Source: Microbacterium marinum
GTDB lineage: Bacteria; Actinomycetota; Actinomycetes; Actinomycetales; Microbacteriaceae
Assembly (NCBI RefSeq): GCF_014204835.1
Contig: NZ_JACHMD010000001.1
Location: 2,480,001-2,544,000, forward strand
Direction of reading: 5' to 3'
Length of the DNA stretch: 64,000 bases
The notes beneath the pieces are model-generated. The model was not told where the DNA came from. It was given only the letters and a program-made list of their open reading frames with translations, and made no database searches. Shown here in pieces: positions 27,413 through 36,007 of the stretch; within the stretch, counting starts at the first letter, position 1; each line of letters opens with the position of its first letter. Made by a program: the position numbers and the translations under genes.

Positions 27413-27904
27413 TCAGCGCAGCGATCTGACCATCGTGTCGCGCCCGAACCCGCTCTGCGTGACCGCGAAGCCCTCGGAGCGGTAGAAGACCTGAGCGAAG
27501 TTGCCCCGCTCCACCGAGAGGCAGATCCGCGCCCGCCCCTCGGCCCGCGCCTGGTCGCACAGCCGACGCAGGAGCGCGCGCCCCACACCGTGAGCACGCC
27601 ACAGCGGCCGCACGCCGATGATCAGCTCGGGCACCCCCGTGCCGACGTACCCGAACCCCGGGTCGGTGCGCGGGAGCATGCGGTACCAGGCGGCGCCGAC
27701 GGGTTCGTCCGCGACCGTCGCGACGACACCGGCATCCCCCGGCCGCATCCATCCCGCGAGGTAACGCCGGTGGTCGGGGTGCGTCAAGATCTCATGCCGC
27801 GGACGCGCGGCACCCGCCCGCCAGTTGGCCGCTTCGACCACCATGTCGCCGAGGAAGAGACCGTCGCCCTGCGTGGCGGCTCGCAGCGTCCAGGTCTCGG
27901 CCAT
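27413..27904 (-). CDS. GNAT family N-acetyltransferase
   Basis: 163-residue acetyl-CoA-dependent N-acyltransferase. The acetyl-CoA binding motif A is [20 protein letters not shown] (about residues 94-113), followed by [21 protein letters not shown] and the [16 protein letters not shown]-terminal strand. The substrate is unknown. It sits between rnj (22 bases) and ftsK, probably in the rnj transcript. Nothing identifies it as a ribosomal RimI-type enzyme. Confidence 0.85.
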   Translation of the reverse strand: MAETWTLRAATQGDGLFLGDMVVEAANWRAGAARPRHEILTHPDHRRYLAGWMRPGDAGVVATVADEPVGAAWYRMLPRTDPGFGYVGTGVPELIIGVRPLWRAHGVGRALLRRLCDQARAEGRARICLSVERGNFAQVFYRSEGFAVTQSGFGRDTMVRSLR

Positions 27905-27926
27905 GCCCGGTCGTCCGCGTTCGGCC

Positions 27927-29603
27927 TCAGGCCTCGATGACCATCGGCACGATCATCGGGCGCCGGCGCAGCGACTGGTTGACCCAGCGGCCGATCGTCC
28001 GGCGGACCACCTGCTGGAGCGCGTGCTGGTCGCGGACACCCGACTTCGCCGCCTCGGTGAGCGCCTGCGCGATCTTCGGCTTGACCGAATCGAAGACGGT
28101 GTCGTCCTCGGCGAAGCCGCGTGCGTGGATCTCGGGACCGGTCACGATGCGTCCGGTCGCGGCATCCACCACGACGATCACGGAGATGAACCCCTCTTCA
28201 CCCAGGATCCGACGATCCTTCAGATCGGCGTCGGTGATCTCTCCGACGGACGAACCGTCGACGTAGACGAACCCGAGGTCGAGCTGACCGACGACGCGGG
28301 TGACGCCGTCCTTGAGGTCGATCACGGTGCCGTTCTCGGCGATGATCGTGTTCTCCGCCGGGATGCCGCTGTCCTGGGCGAGCTTCGCGTTCGCCATGAG
28401 GTGGCGGTACTCGCCGTGCACCGGAAGCACGTTCTTCGGTCCCAGGATGTTGTAGCAGTACAGGAGCTCACCGGCAGCGGCGTGACCCGACACGTGCACC
28501 TTGGCGTTGGCCTTGTGCACGACGTTCGCGCCGAGCTTGGTCAGGCCGTCGATCACGCGGTAGACGGCGTTCTCGTTGCCCGGGATGAGGCTCGAGGCGA
28601 GGATGACGGTGTCACCCTCCCCGGGCTCGATCGCGTGGTCGAGGTTCGCCATGCGGGACAGGACGGCCATCGGCTCGCCCTGCGAGCCCGTCGACATGTA
28701 GACGACGCGATCGTCGGGCAGGTCCTTGGCCTTCTTGTAGTCGATGAGCACGCCGTCGGGAACGTTGAGGTACCCGAGCTGCTCGGCGATGGTCATGTTC
28801 CGGACCATCGACCGTCCCAAGAACGCGACACGACGGCCGTGGGCGGCAGCGGCGTCGATCACCTGCTGCACGCGGTGCACGTGGCTCGAGAAGCTCGCCA
28901 CGATCACGCGGCGCGGCGCCTTGCCGATCACCTGATCGAGGACCGGCCCGATCTCCCGCTCCAGCGGCGTGAAGCCGGGCACGTCGGCGTTGGTCGAATC
29001 GACGAGGAAGAGGTCGACCCCCTCCTCCCCCAGGCGCGCGAACGCCCGGAGATCGGTGAGGCGGCCGTCCAGCGGGAGCTGGTCCATCTTGAAGTCGCCG
29101 GTGGCGAGGACCAGACCCGCGGGCGTGCGGATCGCGACGGCGAGCGCATCCGGGATCGAGTGGTTGACCGCGACGAATTCGAGATCGAAGGGTCCGAGCT
29201 GCTCGCGCTGCCCCTCGGCGACCGTCATGGAGTACGGCTTGATCCGGTGCTCCTTGAGCTTCGCCTCGACCAGGGCGAGGGTCAGCTGGGATCCGATCAG
29301 GGGGATGTCGCCCTTGCGCTTGAGCAGGTAGGGCACCGCGCCGATGTGGTCTTCGTGGCCGTGCGTCAGGACGACACCGACGATGTCGTCGAGCCGACCG
29401 CGGATGGCCTCGAAGTCGGGGAGGATCAGGTCGACGCCCGGCTGGTGCTCCTCAGGGAACAGCACGCCGCAGTCGACGATCAGGAGCTTGCCGTCGAACT
29501 CGAAGACGGTCATGTTGCGTCCGACCTCGCCGAGGCCACCGACGGGGGTGACGCGGAGAGTGCCGGGTGCCAAGGCCTCAGGGGCGGAGACGGTGTTGCT
29601 CAT
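27927..29603 (-). CDS. rnj: Ribonuclease J
   Basis: Metallo-beta-lactamase/beta-CASP nuclease of 558 residues with endo- and 5' exoribonuclease activity, central to mRNA decay and rRNA maturation. The zinc motif is THGHEDHIGAVPYLL (around residue 80); a DSTNADVPGF block and beta-CASP motifs (SGHAAAGELL, PVHGEYRHL) follow. The ATG at 29603 overlaps the dapA stop by four bases, the usual dapA-rnj coupling in actinobacteria. It replaces RNase E-like 5' decay functions in many of these bacteria. Confidence 0.96.
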   Translation of the reverse strand: MSNTVSAPEALAPGTLRVTPVGGLGEVGRNMTVFEFDGKLLIVDCGVLFPEEHQPGVDLILPDFEAIRGRLDDIVGVVLTHGHEDHIGAVPYLLKRKGDIPLIGSQLTLALVEAKLKEHRIKPYSMTVAEGQREQLGPFDLEFVAVNHSIPDALAVAIRTPAGLVLATGDFKMDQLPLDGRLTDLRAFARLGEEGVDLFLVDSTNADVPGFTPLEREIGPVLDQVIGKAPRRVIVASFSSHVHRVQQVIDAAAAHGRRVAFLGRSMVRNMTIAEQLGYLNVPDGVLIDYKKAKDLPDDRVVYMSTGSQGEPMAVLSRMANLDHAIEPGEGDTVILASSLIPGNENAVYRVIDGLTKLGANVVHKANAKVHVSGHAAAGELLYCYNILGPKNVLPVHGEYRHLMANAKLAQDSGIPAENTIIAENGTVIDLKDGVTRVVGQLDLGFVYVDGSSVGEITDADLKDRRILGEEGFISVIVVVDAATGRIVTGPEIHARGFAEDDTVFDSVKPKIAQALTEAAKSGVRDQHALQQVVRRTIGRWVNQSLRRRPMIVPMVIEA

Positions 29604-30577
29604 CGAGTTGTTCCATGCACCTTCGGGAGGGCGCCGCCGGCGGCGGCGTTGCGGTCGGGTCGGAAGTTGGAGAAGTCGGCGCCGTCGACGTCCTTCACGA
29701 GGGCGAGTTCGTCCTCGATGAGGGCGGCTTCCCACTCCTCCGGGCCCACGAGGGGCAGACGCACGCGCGGGCTCGAGATGCGGCCCAGGCCGTGCAGGAT
29801 GTACTTCGCGCTGACGGTGCCGGGGACGTGCGTCATGACGGCCCGCACGAGCGGCTCGAGCTTCTTGTGCGCGGCGGTCGCGGTGTGCAGGTCGCCGCGG
29901 TTCACGGCATCCACGATCACGCGGTACGGCGCGGAGGTGATGTTCGCCGTCACGCCGATGAGGCCGGCGGCGCCGATCGACAGGTGCGGGAGGACGTTCG
30001 CGTCGTCACCGGAGAAGTAGAGCAGATCCGTCTGATTCAGCACGCGGCTGACCTCGCTGAAGTCGCCCTTGGCGTCCTTCACGGCGAGGATGTTCGGGTG
30101 CTTCGCGAGCCGGAGGATCGTCTCGTACTTGATGGGCACTCCGGTGCGGCCGGGGATGTCGTAGAGGATGACCGGGAGATCGGTGGCATCCGCGACGAGA
30201 CGGAAGTGCGTGAGGATGCCCGCCTGCGTCGGCTTGTTGTAGTACGGCGTGACGATCATGATGCCGTCGGCGCCGGCCTTCTCGCTCGCCTTGTAGAGCT
30301 CGATCGCGTGGGCGGTCTCGTTCGATCCGCCGCCGGTGATGATCTTCGCGCGGCCGGCCGAGACGGACTTGCCGACCTCGACGAGCTTCAGCTTCTCGGC
30401 ATCCGTGAGCGTCGAGGTCTCGCCGGTGGTGCCGGTCACGACGATGCCGTCGGCGCCGCCGGTAATGACGCCGTCGATGTGCTTCTCGACCGCGGGCCAA
30501 TCCACTTCGCCGTCGGCGGTCATCGGAGTGATGAGCGCGACGAGCACCTGGCCGAAGGGATTACCGGAGTGCGTCAT
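29600..30577 (-). CDS. dapA: 4-hydroxy-tetrahydrodipicolinate synthase
   Basis: Class I aldolase of 325 residues condensing pyruvate with aspartate semialdehyde, the first committed step of the DAP/lysine route. Schiff-base lysine is in ILAVKDAKGDF, the catalytic Tyr in YDIPGRTGVPI, and the Thr-Thr pair in VTGTTGETSTL. The ATG at 30577 is preceded by TACCCT at six bases; an open frame upstream overlaps thyX and is not DapA-like. Overlaps rnj by four bases. Confidence 0.97.
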   Translation of the reverse strand: MTHSGNPFGQVLVALITPMTADGEVDWPAVEKHIDGVITGGADGIVVTGTTGETSTLTDAEKLKLVEVGKSVSAGRAKIITGGGSNETAHAIELYKASEKAGADGIMIVTPYYNKPTQAGILTHFRLVADATDLPVILYDIPGRTGVPIKYETILRLAKHPNILAVKDAKGDFSEVSRVLNQTDLLYFSGDDANVLPHLSIGAAGLIGVTANITSAPYRVIVDAVNRGDLHTATAAHKKLEPLVRAVMTHVPGTVSAKYILHGLGRISSPRVRLPLVGPEEWEAALIEDELALVKDVDGADFSNFRPDRNAAAGGALPKVHGTTR

Positions 30578-30583
30578 GCCTCC

Positions 30584-30589
30584 AGGGTA
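30584..30589 (-). promoter_or_regulatory. -10 box of dapA (TACCCT)
   Basis: TACCCT, spacer ggaggc, ATG of dapA. Leaderless or very short leader; the spacer also resembles a Shine-Dalgarno. Confidence 0.5.
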
Positions 30590-30624
30590 CCGGTCGGGGG
30601 CCTCGCTCCGCGGCGGCCCGCGAG

Positions 30625-31368
30625 TCAGGGGGCGACGCGGCCGTTCGCGTTGAAAGCGGCGTACGTGAGCGGCATCAGCTCGCGGAACGCGTTCTCCATC
30701 TTCTCGGCACACATCTCGATCTCGCGCTGCGGGAACGACGGGAAATGGGTGCCCTCGCGCTTCGTGCGCAGCGACAGGAAGTTCATCAGCGAACGCGCAT
30801 TCACCGTCACGTACATCGACGAGAAGATGTTCAGCGGCAGCACGATGCGCGCGACCTCGCGGGCGACGCCGGCCTCGAGCATGCGCTGGTACGCCTCGAA
30901 TGCGGCGATCGACGCCGTGCGGGTCGTCTCGTCGACGAGAGCGACCTGCTCGGGCGTGCCGGGGAGGAACTCGTAGGCGCCGGGCTTGCCCACCTGCAGC
31001 AGGTTGCGCTCGGGAGCGGGGACGTAGAAGACGGGGCGGAGCTCCCGGTAGCGACCCGATTCCTCGTTGTAGGAGGCGATCCGGTGCCGCATGAACTCGC
31101 GGAACACGAAGATCGGCGCCTGCACGTAGAAGGTCATCGAGTTGTGCTCGAACGGCGAGCCGTGGCGGTCGCGCATGAGGTAGTTGATGAGGCCGCGGTC
31201 ACGGCCCGTCGCCTCGGTGCCGTCGGCCGCGGCGGCGAGGGTCTGCTCGCCCTGCGTCGACACACGCGCGGCGAACAGGACGTCGCTGTCCGAGGCACTG
31301 GAGCGCACCAGCTCGACGGCGACATCGCTGCGGAACTCGATCTCGGGGGAATCTGCGCGCTCACTCAC
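30625..31368 (-). CDS. thyX: Flavin-dependent thymidylate synthase
   Basis: ThyX makes dTMP from dUMP using FAD, NADPH and methylene-THF; 247 residues. The ThyX motif RHRIASYNEESGRY spans residues 94-107 (RHR-X7-S type). The start is GTG 31368, with TAGTGT seven bases upstream. It precedes dapA by 47 bases, a placement shared with Corynebacterium and Mycobacterium, where thyX lies in the dapB-thyX-dapA region. Here dapB is about 3 kb further upstream. Confidence 0.97.
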   Translation of the reverse strand: MSERADSPEIEFRSDVAVELVRSSASDSDVLFAARVSTQGEQTLAAAADGTEATGRDRGLINYLMRDRHGSPFEHNSMTFYVQAPIFVFREFMRHRIASYNEESGRYRELRPVFYVPAPERNLLQVGKPGAYEFLPGTPEQVALVDETTRTASIAAFEAYQRMLEAGVAREVARIVLPLNIFSSMYVTVNARSLMNFLSLRTKREGTHFPSFPQREIEMCAEKMENAFRELMPLTYAAFNANGRVAP

Positions 31369-31375
31369 GGCTCAC

Positions 31376-31381
31376 ACACTA
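31376..31381 (-). promoter_or_regulatory. -10 box of thyX (TAGTGT)
   Basis: TAGTGT, seven-base spacer, GTG of thyX; leaderless geometry. Confidence 0.5.
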
Positions 31382-31462
31382 CCGGCGCCTGTGACGCACG
31401 ATGACGTCGGGGCGCTGGGCGGGAGCGGGCGAGTCGCGACGCCCACTACCGTGGAAGGCGCC

Positions 31463-31900
31463 ATGGATCTCACCACCGCCGTCATCGTGCTCGCCGCCCT
31501 CCTCGCGGCCACCGTCGGCGCGGGTCTCTTCCTGCGCTGGCAGCAGAACCGGCCGCGCCCCTTCGATCCGTCCGAGATCGTCGAGCCCACACGCCTCGGG
31601 GCCCCGGCCCTCGGCGACAGCGCGACGCTGCTGCAGTTCAGCACCGAGATGTGCAGTCGGTGCCCTGGCGTGCACCGCACGCTCCGCGCCATCGCCGACG
31701 ACAACCACGGCGTCCTCCATCTCGACGTCGACCTCACGCACCGACCCGACATCGCCAAGCACTTCCACGTCTTGCAGACCCCCACCACGCTCATCCTCGA
31801 CCGGCACGGCGTCGTGAAGACGCGGTTCGGCGGCACCCCCAGCCGCCACGTCGTGGAGATGGAGCTCGATCGCGTGCGAACGGGAGTGCGTCATGGCTGA
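31463..31900 (+). CDS. Membrane-anchored thioredoxin-like protein
   Basis: 145 residues: N-terminal membrane anchor (about 5-24, VIVLAALLAATVGAGLF), then a thioredoxin fold. The active site is CSRC (Cys64, Cys67) in FSTEMCSRCPGVHR; the cis-proline loop is VLQTPTTLIL, as in thioredoxins. The site is unlike classical CGPC, so its redox potential may differ. The domain side is probably extracytoplasmic if the anchor is an uncleaved signal, but this is not certain. The last eight bases overlap the DUF4395 gene. Confidence 0.85.
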   Translation: MDLTTAVIVLAALLAATVGAGLFLRWQQNRPRPFDPSEIVEPTRLGAPALGDSATLLQFSTEMCSRCPGVHRTLRAIADDNHGVLHLDVDLTHRPDIAKHFHVLQTPTTLILDRHGVVKTRFGGTPSRHVVEMELDRVRTGVRHG

Positions 31901-32456
31901 GGTGCGTGGAATCGATCCCCGCGGGCCGCGGTTCGCGGCATCCATCACGGCCGTCCTGCTGCTGGTCGCGACCTTCCTCGCGCTCGTGGGGATCTCGACG
32001 GCACGCGGTGGGATCGAGTGGTTCATCAGTTTCGCCGACGGGAGCCAGAAGCAGATCGTGCCGGCCGAGTTCGTCCTGCCGGCTTCTCCCCTGCTCGCCC
32101 GGATCGCCGACCCCGGCTTCATCGCGGTGCTCGTCATCGCACTGCTGTTCCTCTGGGGCGTCGTCGCACCGCGCACCGCGCCCTGGGGCGTGCTCTACCG
32201 CAAGGTCGTCCAGCCGCGGCTCGCGCCGCCGACCGAGCTGGAGGATCCGCGCCCGCCCCGCTTCGCGCAGGGAGTCGGCCTGGTCGTCACTGGGGTGGGG
32301 CTCGTCCTGCATCTCATCGGGGTCCCGTATGCGCTGCCGGTCGCGGCGGGCCTGGCGTTCGTCGCCGCCTTCTTGAACGCGGTGTTCGGATTGTGCCTCG
32401 GCTGCCAGCTCTGGCTGCTGCTCCAGCGCGCCGGCCTTGTGGGGCGCACCGCCTGA
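31893..32456 (+). CDS. DUF4395 integral membrane protein
   Basis: 187 residues with about four membrane helices (about 14-35, 74-92, 125-148, 150-178). It begins with the DUF4395 signature IDPRGPRFAASITAVLLL. A conserved C-x-x-C pair, Cys168 and Cys171 (FGLCLGCQLW), lies at the membrane-embedded C-terminus. Function is unknown, but the gene overlaps a thioredoxin-like gene and precedes an OsmC gene, so a membrane thiol-transfer role is a reasonable inference. Confidence 0.85.
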   Translation: MAEVRGIDPRGPRFAASITAVLLLVATFLALVGISTARGGIEWFISFADGSQKQIVPAEFVLPASPLLARIADPGFIAVLVIALLFLWGVVAPRTAPWGVLYRKVVQPRLAPPTELEDPRPPRFAQGVGLVVTGVGLVLHLIGVPYALPVAAGLAFVAAFLNAVFGLCLGCQLWLLLQRAGLVGRTA

Positions 32457-32518
32457 GCGCGCTCGATCTCACGATGGATGCCGCGCGTCAAGGCGTTCCG
32501 CCGGATCGACGCCCGGTC

Positions 32519-32524
32519 TAGGCT
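32519..32524 (+). promoter_or_regulatory. -10 box of the OsmC gene (TAGGCT)
   Basis: TAGGCT 36 bases before the ATG at 32561, with a GAGGAG Shine-Dalgarno between them. This would be a leadered promoter, unlike most here. Confidence 0.4.
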
Positions 32525-32560
32525 CGGCCGCATCGACCCCGATCCTGCGAGGAGCACCCG

Positions 32561-32986
32561 ATGAGCGTCACGAGCGAAGCCACCACCAGCTGGAAGGGGA
32601 GCCTCGCAGAGGGCTCCGGCGAGATCGCGCTGGAGAGTTCAAACCAGGGCCCGCTGCCGGTGAACTGGAAGGCCCGCAGCGAGGGATCCACGTCCGTGAC
32701 GACTCCCGAGGAGCTTCTCGCCGCCGCCCATTCGTCGTGCTTCAGCATGGCGCTCTCGCACGCACTCGCGCAGAACGGCACCCCTCCCGAAAGCGTGGAG
32801 ACGACGGCATCCGTGACGTTCATCCCCGGCACCGGGATCACCGGGTCGCACCTGAACGTCAACGCGACGGTGCCCGGGCTCTCCGCCGTCGACTTCGACC
32901 GGATCGCGCAGGAGGCGAAGACGGGATGCCCCGTCTCGGCGGCGCTGACCGGCATCGAGATCACGCTCGAGGCGACGCTTGCCTGA
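32561..32986 (+). CDS. OsmC/Ohr family peroxiredoxin
   Basis: 141-residue thiol peroxidase of the OsmC branch, which reduces organic hydroperoxides. The two redox cysteines are Cys60 (LAAAHSSCFSMAL) and Cys123 (AKTGCPVSAAL), at the expected spacing. The ATG follows a GAGGAG Shine-Dalgarno. The downstream epimerase gene starts inside its last codons with TTG. Reduction by a dihydrolipoyl or thioredoxin-like partner is known for the family; the upstream thioredoxin is a candidate partner here. Confidence 0.92.
   Translation: MSVTSEATTSWKGSLAEGSGEIALESSNQGPLPVNWKARSEGSTSVTTPEELLAAAHSSCFSMALSHALAQNGTPPESVETTASVTFIPGTGITGSHLNVNATVPGLSAVDFDRIAQEAKTGCPVSAALTGIEITLEATLA
32969..32972 (+). promoter_or_regulatory. 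Shine-Dalgarno deciding the TTG start of the TIGR01777 gene
   Basis: GAGG six bases before TTG at 32979, inside the osmC end; supports a coupled TTG start. Confidence 0.5.
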
Positions 32987-33869
32987 GGGTCGTGTCGTCG
33001 TCTCGGGCGCGTCGGGTCTCATCGGGCGCGCGCTGACGGAGTCACTGACGGCGGACGGCGTCGAGGTCGTCCACCTGGTGCGCCGAGCGCCCACCGGTCC
33101 GGGAGAGGTGCACTGGGAGCCCGGCAGTGAGCGCCTCGACCCCGCTGTCCTCGCGGGCGCCCGCGCCGTGGTGAACCTCAATGGCGCCAGCATCGGGCGG
33201 TTCCCGTGGACCGCCCGCTACCGGCACGAACTCGTCTGGTCTCGCATCCACCCGACACAGACCCTCGCCCGCGCCCTACGGGACCTGGGCGAAGATGCGC
33301 CCCACTTCGTCAGTTCGTCGGCCGTCGGCTACTATCCGCCCGACGGCGCCGGTCGGACGTTCGACGAGACGGGGGCACGCGGTGACGCGTTCCTCTCCGA
33401 CCTCTGCGGCGAATGGGAGAGCGCGGCCGTCGCCGCGGGAGGAGACGTGGCTCTGCTCCGAACCGCCCCCGTCGTGCACCGCGATGGTGTCTTGAAGCCG
33501 CTGATCGCCCTCACGAAGCTGGGCGTCTCCGGACCGATCGGACGCGGCACGCAGGTGTGGCCGTACATCTCGCTCGACGACGAGATCGCCGCGATACGGC
33601 ACGTCATCGATCACCGCCTCACCGGACCGGTCAATCTCTCCGGCCCCACGCGCGCGACCGCGAATGATTTGGGCTTCGCCCTGGCGCGCCGCCTCGGCCG
33701 CCCCTACGTCCTGCGCGCGCCTGCCTTCGCTCTCCGGCTCGCGCTCGGAAAGGATGCCGTGGAGGCGCTGCTCACGGTGGACACGCACGTGGTGCCCGCC
33801 GCGCTCACCTCGTCGGGGTTCGCGTTCCGGCATCCCACGGTCGAGGATGCCGTGGCGGCAGCCGTCTGA
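32979..33869 (+). CDS. TIGR01777 family SDR epimerase (DUF1731)
   Basis: 296-residue extended-SDR-like protein. The NAD(P) motif is VSGASGLIGRAL at the N-terminus, and VVNLNGASI, a family hallmark, follows near residue 66. The C-terminal DUF1731 domain covers about the last 45 residues (ALRLALGKDAVEALLTV). Start TTG at 32979 overlaps osmC by eight bases and has GAGG six bases upstream; no ATG fits. Related proteins include the FtsZ regulator SulA-type YfcH and plant GIANT CHLOROPLAST 1, but function here is unknown. Confidence 0.9.
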   Translation: MPEGRVVVSGASGLIGRALTESLTADGVEVVHLVRRAPTGPGEVHWEPGSERLDPAVLAGARAVVNLNGASIGRFPWTARYRHELVWSRIHPTQTLARALRDLGEDAPHFVSSSAVGYYPPDGAGRTFDETGARGDAFLSDLCGEWESAAVAAGGDVALLRTAPVVHRDGVLKPLIALTKLGVSGPIGRGTQVWPYISLDDEIAAIRHVIDHRLTGPVNLSGPTRATANDLGFALARRLGRPYVLRAPAFALRLALGKDAVEALLTVDTHVVPAALTSSGFAFRHPTVEDAVAAAV

Positions 33870-33871
33870 GC

Positions 33872-34321
33872 TCAGCGGCGCCGCTCGGCACGCTCGAGCC
33901 GGATCGCGGAGCGGATCGCACTGCGCGCCCGGCGCCGGTCGCCGGCGCCGTCGTACAGCAGTCCCATCCGGAACCAGGGACGCCAGTCATCGGGGGACGC
34001 CTCGACCGCTTCGCGGTATGCCGGGAAGAGCGCGTCCGCGTCGGCGAGGACGGGGCGACCACTCGGTCGGAGGTCGACCTCCTCGGCGGGCGCTGCGCCT
34101 TCGTCTTCGAGCCGTCGCCCCAGTCTGGCGGCACCCCACCCGAAGCTCAGCTCGCGCCACAGTGCCCACGCGGCGACCACAGGCAGGACGAGCATCGCGA
34201 CTCCCATCGCGATGCCGACGCCGTCGCCACTGGTCAGGAGCAGGACCGCACGCTGTCCGACGAGGGCTATGTAGAGCGCCAGGACGACAGCGACGATCGC
34301 GACGCCGATCCGGGTGCTCAT
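33872..34321 (-). CDS. Membrane protein with TPR-like C-terminus
   Basis: 149 residues. Two N-terminal membrane helices (about 5-25 and 36-57) are followed by a soluble tail in which residues about 95-140 (FPAYREAVEASPDDWRPWFR and LLYDGAGDRRRARSAIRSAI) read as one or two tetratricopeptide units. The ATG overlaps the dapB stop by four bases, so it is translated with dapB. No function is known; similar small genes follow dapB in related genomes by my recollection, which I cannot check here. Confidence 0.7.
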   Translation of the reverse strand: MSTRIGVAIVAVVLALYIALVGQRAVLLLTSGDGVGIAMGVAMLVLPVVAAWALWRELSFGWGAARLGRRLEDEGAAPAEEVDLRPSGRPVLADADALFPAYREAVEASPDDWRPWFRMGLLYDGAGDRRRARSAIRSAIRLERAERRR

Positions 34322-35130
34322 GCCCCGGTGGCCCGGGCTGCCTGCCCCGACGCGTCGTCGGCCACGGGTGCGTCCGCACGAGGCGACGACGGCAGGCGGA
34401 TGCCGATGTCGATCATCGAGTCCAAGCCGACCACGATCCCCCGCGCGTCGCGGGCTGCGGCCAGAGCGGTGCGGATGCCGGGTGCGTAGGCCGCGCCCGG
34501 GTCGACGGTGTCGTGGACGATCGTGAGCGACTCCCCCGGGCCGGACAGGATGGTCTCCTGCTTGGCGACGACACCGGGGCGGCGGAGGGAGTGCACGGGC
34601 ACGCTGGCGATCTGCTGACCTCGTGCACGCTGGTCGACGTGCGGGGCCTCGACCGGACCGGTGTCGGCGCGCGCCGCGGCGATCAGTTCCGCCGTCCGGA
34701 CGGCGGTGCCGCTCGGGGAGTCGACCTTCGTCTCACGATGGGTCTCGACGATCTCGATCGACGGGAAGAACCGTGCCGAGGCGGCGGCGAGCGCCGAGCC
34801 GATGACGGAGCCGAGCGAGAAGTTCGGGATGAACACGGCGCCGGTCCCGGCGGTCTCGACGAGCGGACGCACCAGGGCGATGCGTTCCGCGGACCAGCCG
34901 GAGGTGCCTACGAGGACGTTGATGCCGCGATCGATCGCCGCGCGCACGATGTCCACCGAGACGGCGGGCGTGGATGCGTCGACGACGAGGTCGGCGCCGT
35001 CCATCTCGCTGAGATCGCTGGCCGATCCGAGGACGGCGACCGTCTCGAATCCCGCGGTCGCCTCGATCACCTCGGCGATGATGCTGCCCAGTTTGCCGGT
35101 CCCACCCACGAGGGCAACGCGCGTCGTCAT
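34318..35130 (-). CDS. dapB: 4-hydroxy-tetrahydrodipicolinate reductase
   Basis: NAD(P)H-dependent second-step enzyme of the DAP pathway; 270 residues. The nucleotide loop is VGGTGKLG. The catalytic region reads ETHRETKVDSPSGTA: His131 and Lys135 are kept, while the second His of the usual E-x-H-H motif is Arg132, and Asp-Ala is Asp-Ser. About 25 extra residues end the protein. TAGGCT lies seven bases before the ATG. Identity is firm despite the altered motif. Confidence 0.93.
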   Translation of the reverse strand: MTTRVALVGGTGKLGSIIAEVIEATAGFETVAVLGSASDLSEMDGADLVVDASTPAVSVDIVRAAIDRGINVLVGTSGWSAERIALVRPLVETAGTGAVFIPNFSLGSVIGSALAAASARFFPSIEIVETHRETKVDSPSGTAVRTAELIAAARADTGPVEAPHVDQRARGQQIASVPVHSLRRPGVVAKQETILSGPGESLTIVHDTVDPGAAYAPGIRTALAAARDARGIVVGLDSMIDIGIRLPSSPRADAPVADDASGQAARATGA

Positions 35131-35137
35131 GGCTCCC

Positions 35138-35143
35138 AGCCTA
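35138..35143 (-). promoter_or_regulatory. -10 box of dapB (TAGGCT)
   Basis: TAGGCT, spacer gggagcc, ATG of dapB; leaderless geometry. It overlaps the stop of the TSUP gene. Confidence 0.6.
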
Positions 35144-35962
35144 CGGGGCGGTGAACTGCACGACCGTGTCCCAGGCGAGCTTGACGATCAGCAGCGACAA
35201 GACGACCAGGAAGACGACCCTCACGAAGGCGCTGCCGCCCCGTGTGGCCATCTTCGCTCCGATGAAACCGCCGCTCATGTTCGCGATCGCCATGGCTGCG
35301 CCGAGAAGGAGCAGGATCTCACCGTGCACGCCGTACACCGCGAGCGCGGCGAGGTTGGTGGTGAGGTTGGCGATCTTCGCGTTGACGCTCGCCTGGAGGA
35401 AGCCGAACCCGAGCACGGCGACGAGCAGGATGACGAAGAACGAGCCCGTCCCGGGTCCGAGGATGCCGTCGTAGAACCCGACCCCGATCCCGATGACCAG
35501 CGATCGCCAGCCGACCGCGAGGTTGCCGAGATGGCGCGGCTCGTGATGCAGACCCATCGTCGGCTTCAGCAGCGTGTAGGCGGCCACCGCAATGACGGCG
35601 ACGAGCACGACCGGCGTCAGTACCTCGCGTGGCACATATCTCGACAACGCGGCGCCCACGGCGGACCCGCCGAATGCGCCGAGGACGAGCGGCACGAGCA
35701 GGTTCATCTGCACCCGGATGCTGCGGAGGTACACCCAGCTCGCGGACAGTGTCCCGAAGAACGACGACAGCTTGTTCGTCCCGAGGATGTACGGCGTCGA
35801 GACGTCCTGCGGAACCGCGATCACGAGAGCCGGGAGCTGGATGAGGCCCCCACCGCCGACGACGGCGTCGACCCATCCCGCGACACCTGCCGCGACCAGG
35901 AGGAAGATGAGCGCGGCCGCCGAAACCGGGAGCCAGTCGGCGAGCAGCGGACCATCGAGCAC
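35141..35962 (-). CDS. TSUP family transporter (TauE/SafE)
   Basis: 273-residue membrane protein with about eight helices and the internal duplication of TauE/SafE carriers. Hallmarks are the first-half AGWVDAVVGGGGLIQLPAL and GTNKLSSFFGT, and the second-half GFYDGILGPGTGSFF and NAKIANLTTN. Family members move sulfite, sulfoacetate, taurine-derived or other organic anions; the substrate cannot be assigned. The start is GTG 35962. It precedes dapB by ten bases, but dapB has its own promoter. Confidence 0.9.
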   Translation of the reverse strand: MLDGPLLADWLPVSAAALIFLLVAAGVAGWVDAVVGGGGLIQLPALVIAVPQDVSTPYILGTNKLSSFFGTLSASWVYLRSIRVQMNLLVPLVLGAFGGSAVGAALSRYVPREVLTPVVLVAVIAVAAYTLLKPTMGLHHEPRHLGNLAVGWRSLVIGIGVGFYDGILGPGTGSFFVILLVAVLGFGFLQASVNAKIANLTTNLAALAVYGVHGEILLLLGAAMAIANMSGGFIGAKMATRGGSAFVRVVFLVVLSLLIVKLAWDTVVQFTAP

Positions 35963-36007
35963 CGATCGATTCTTCTCGCCTTGGTGGCAACGACCAAACC
36001 GAGGCGC

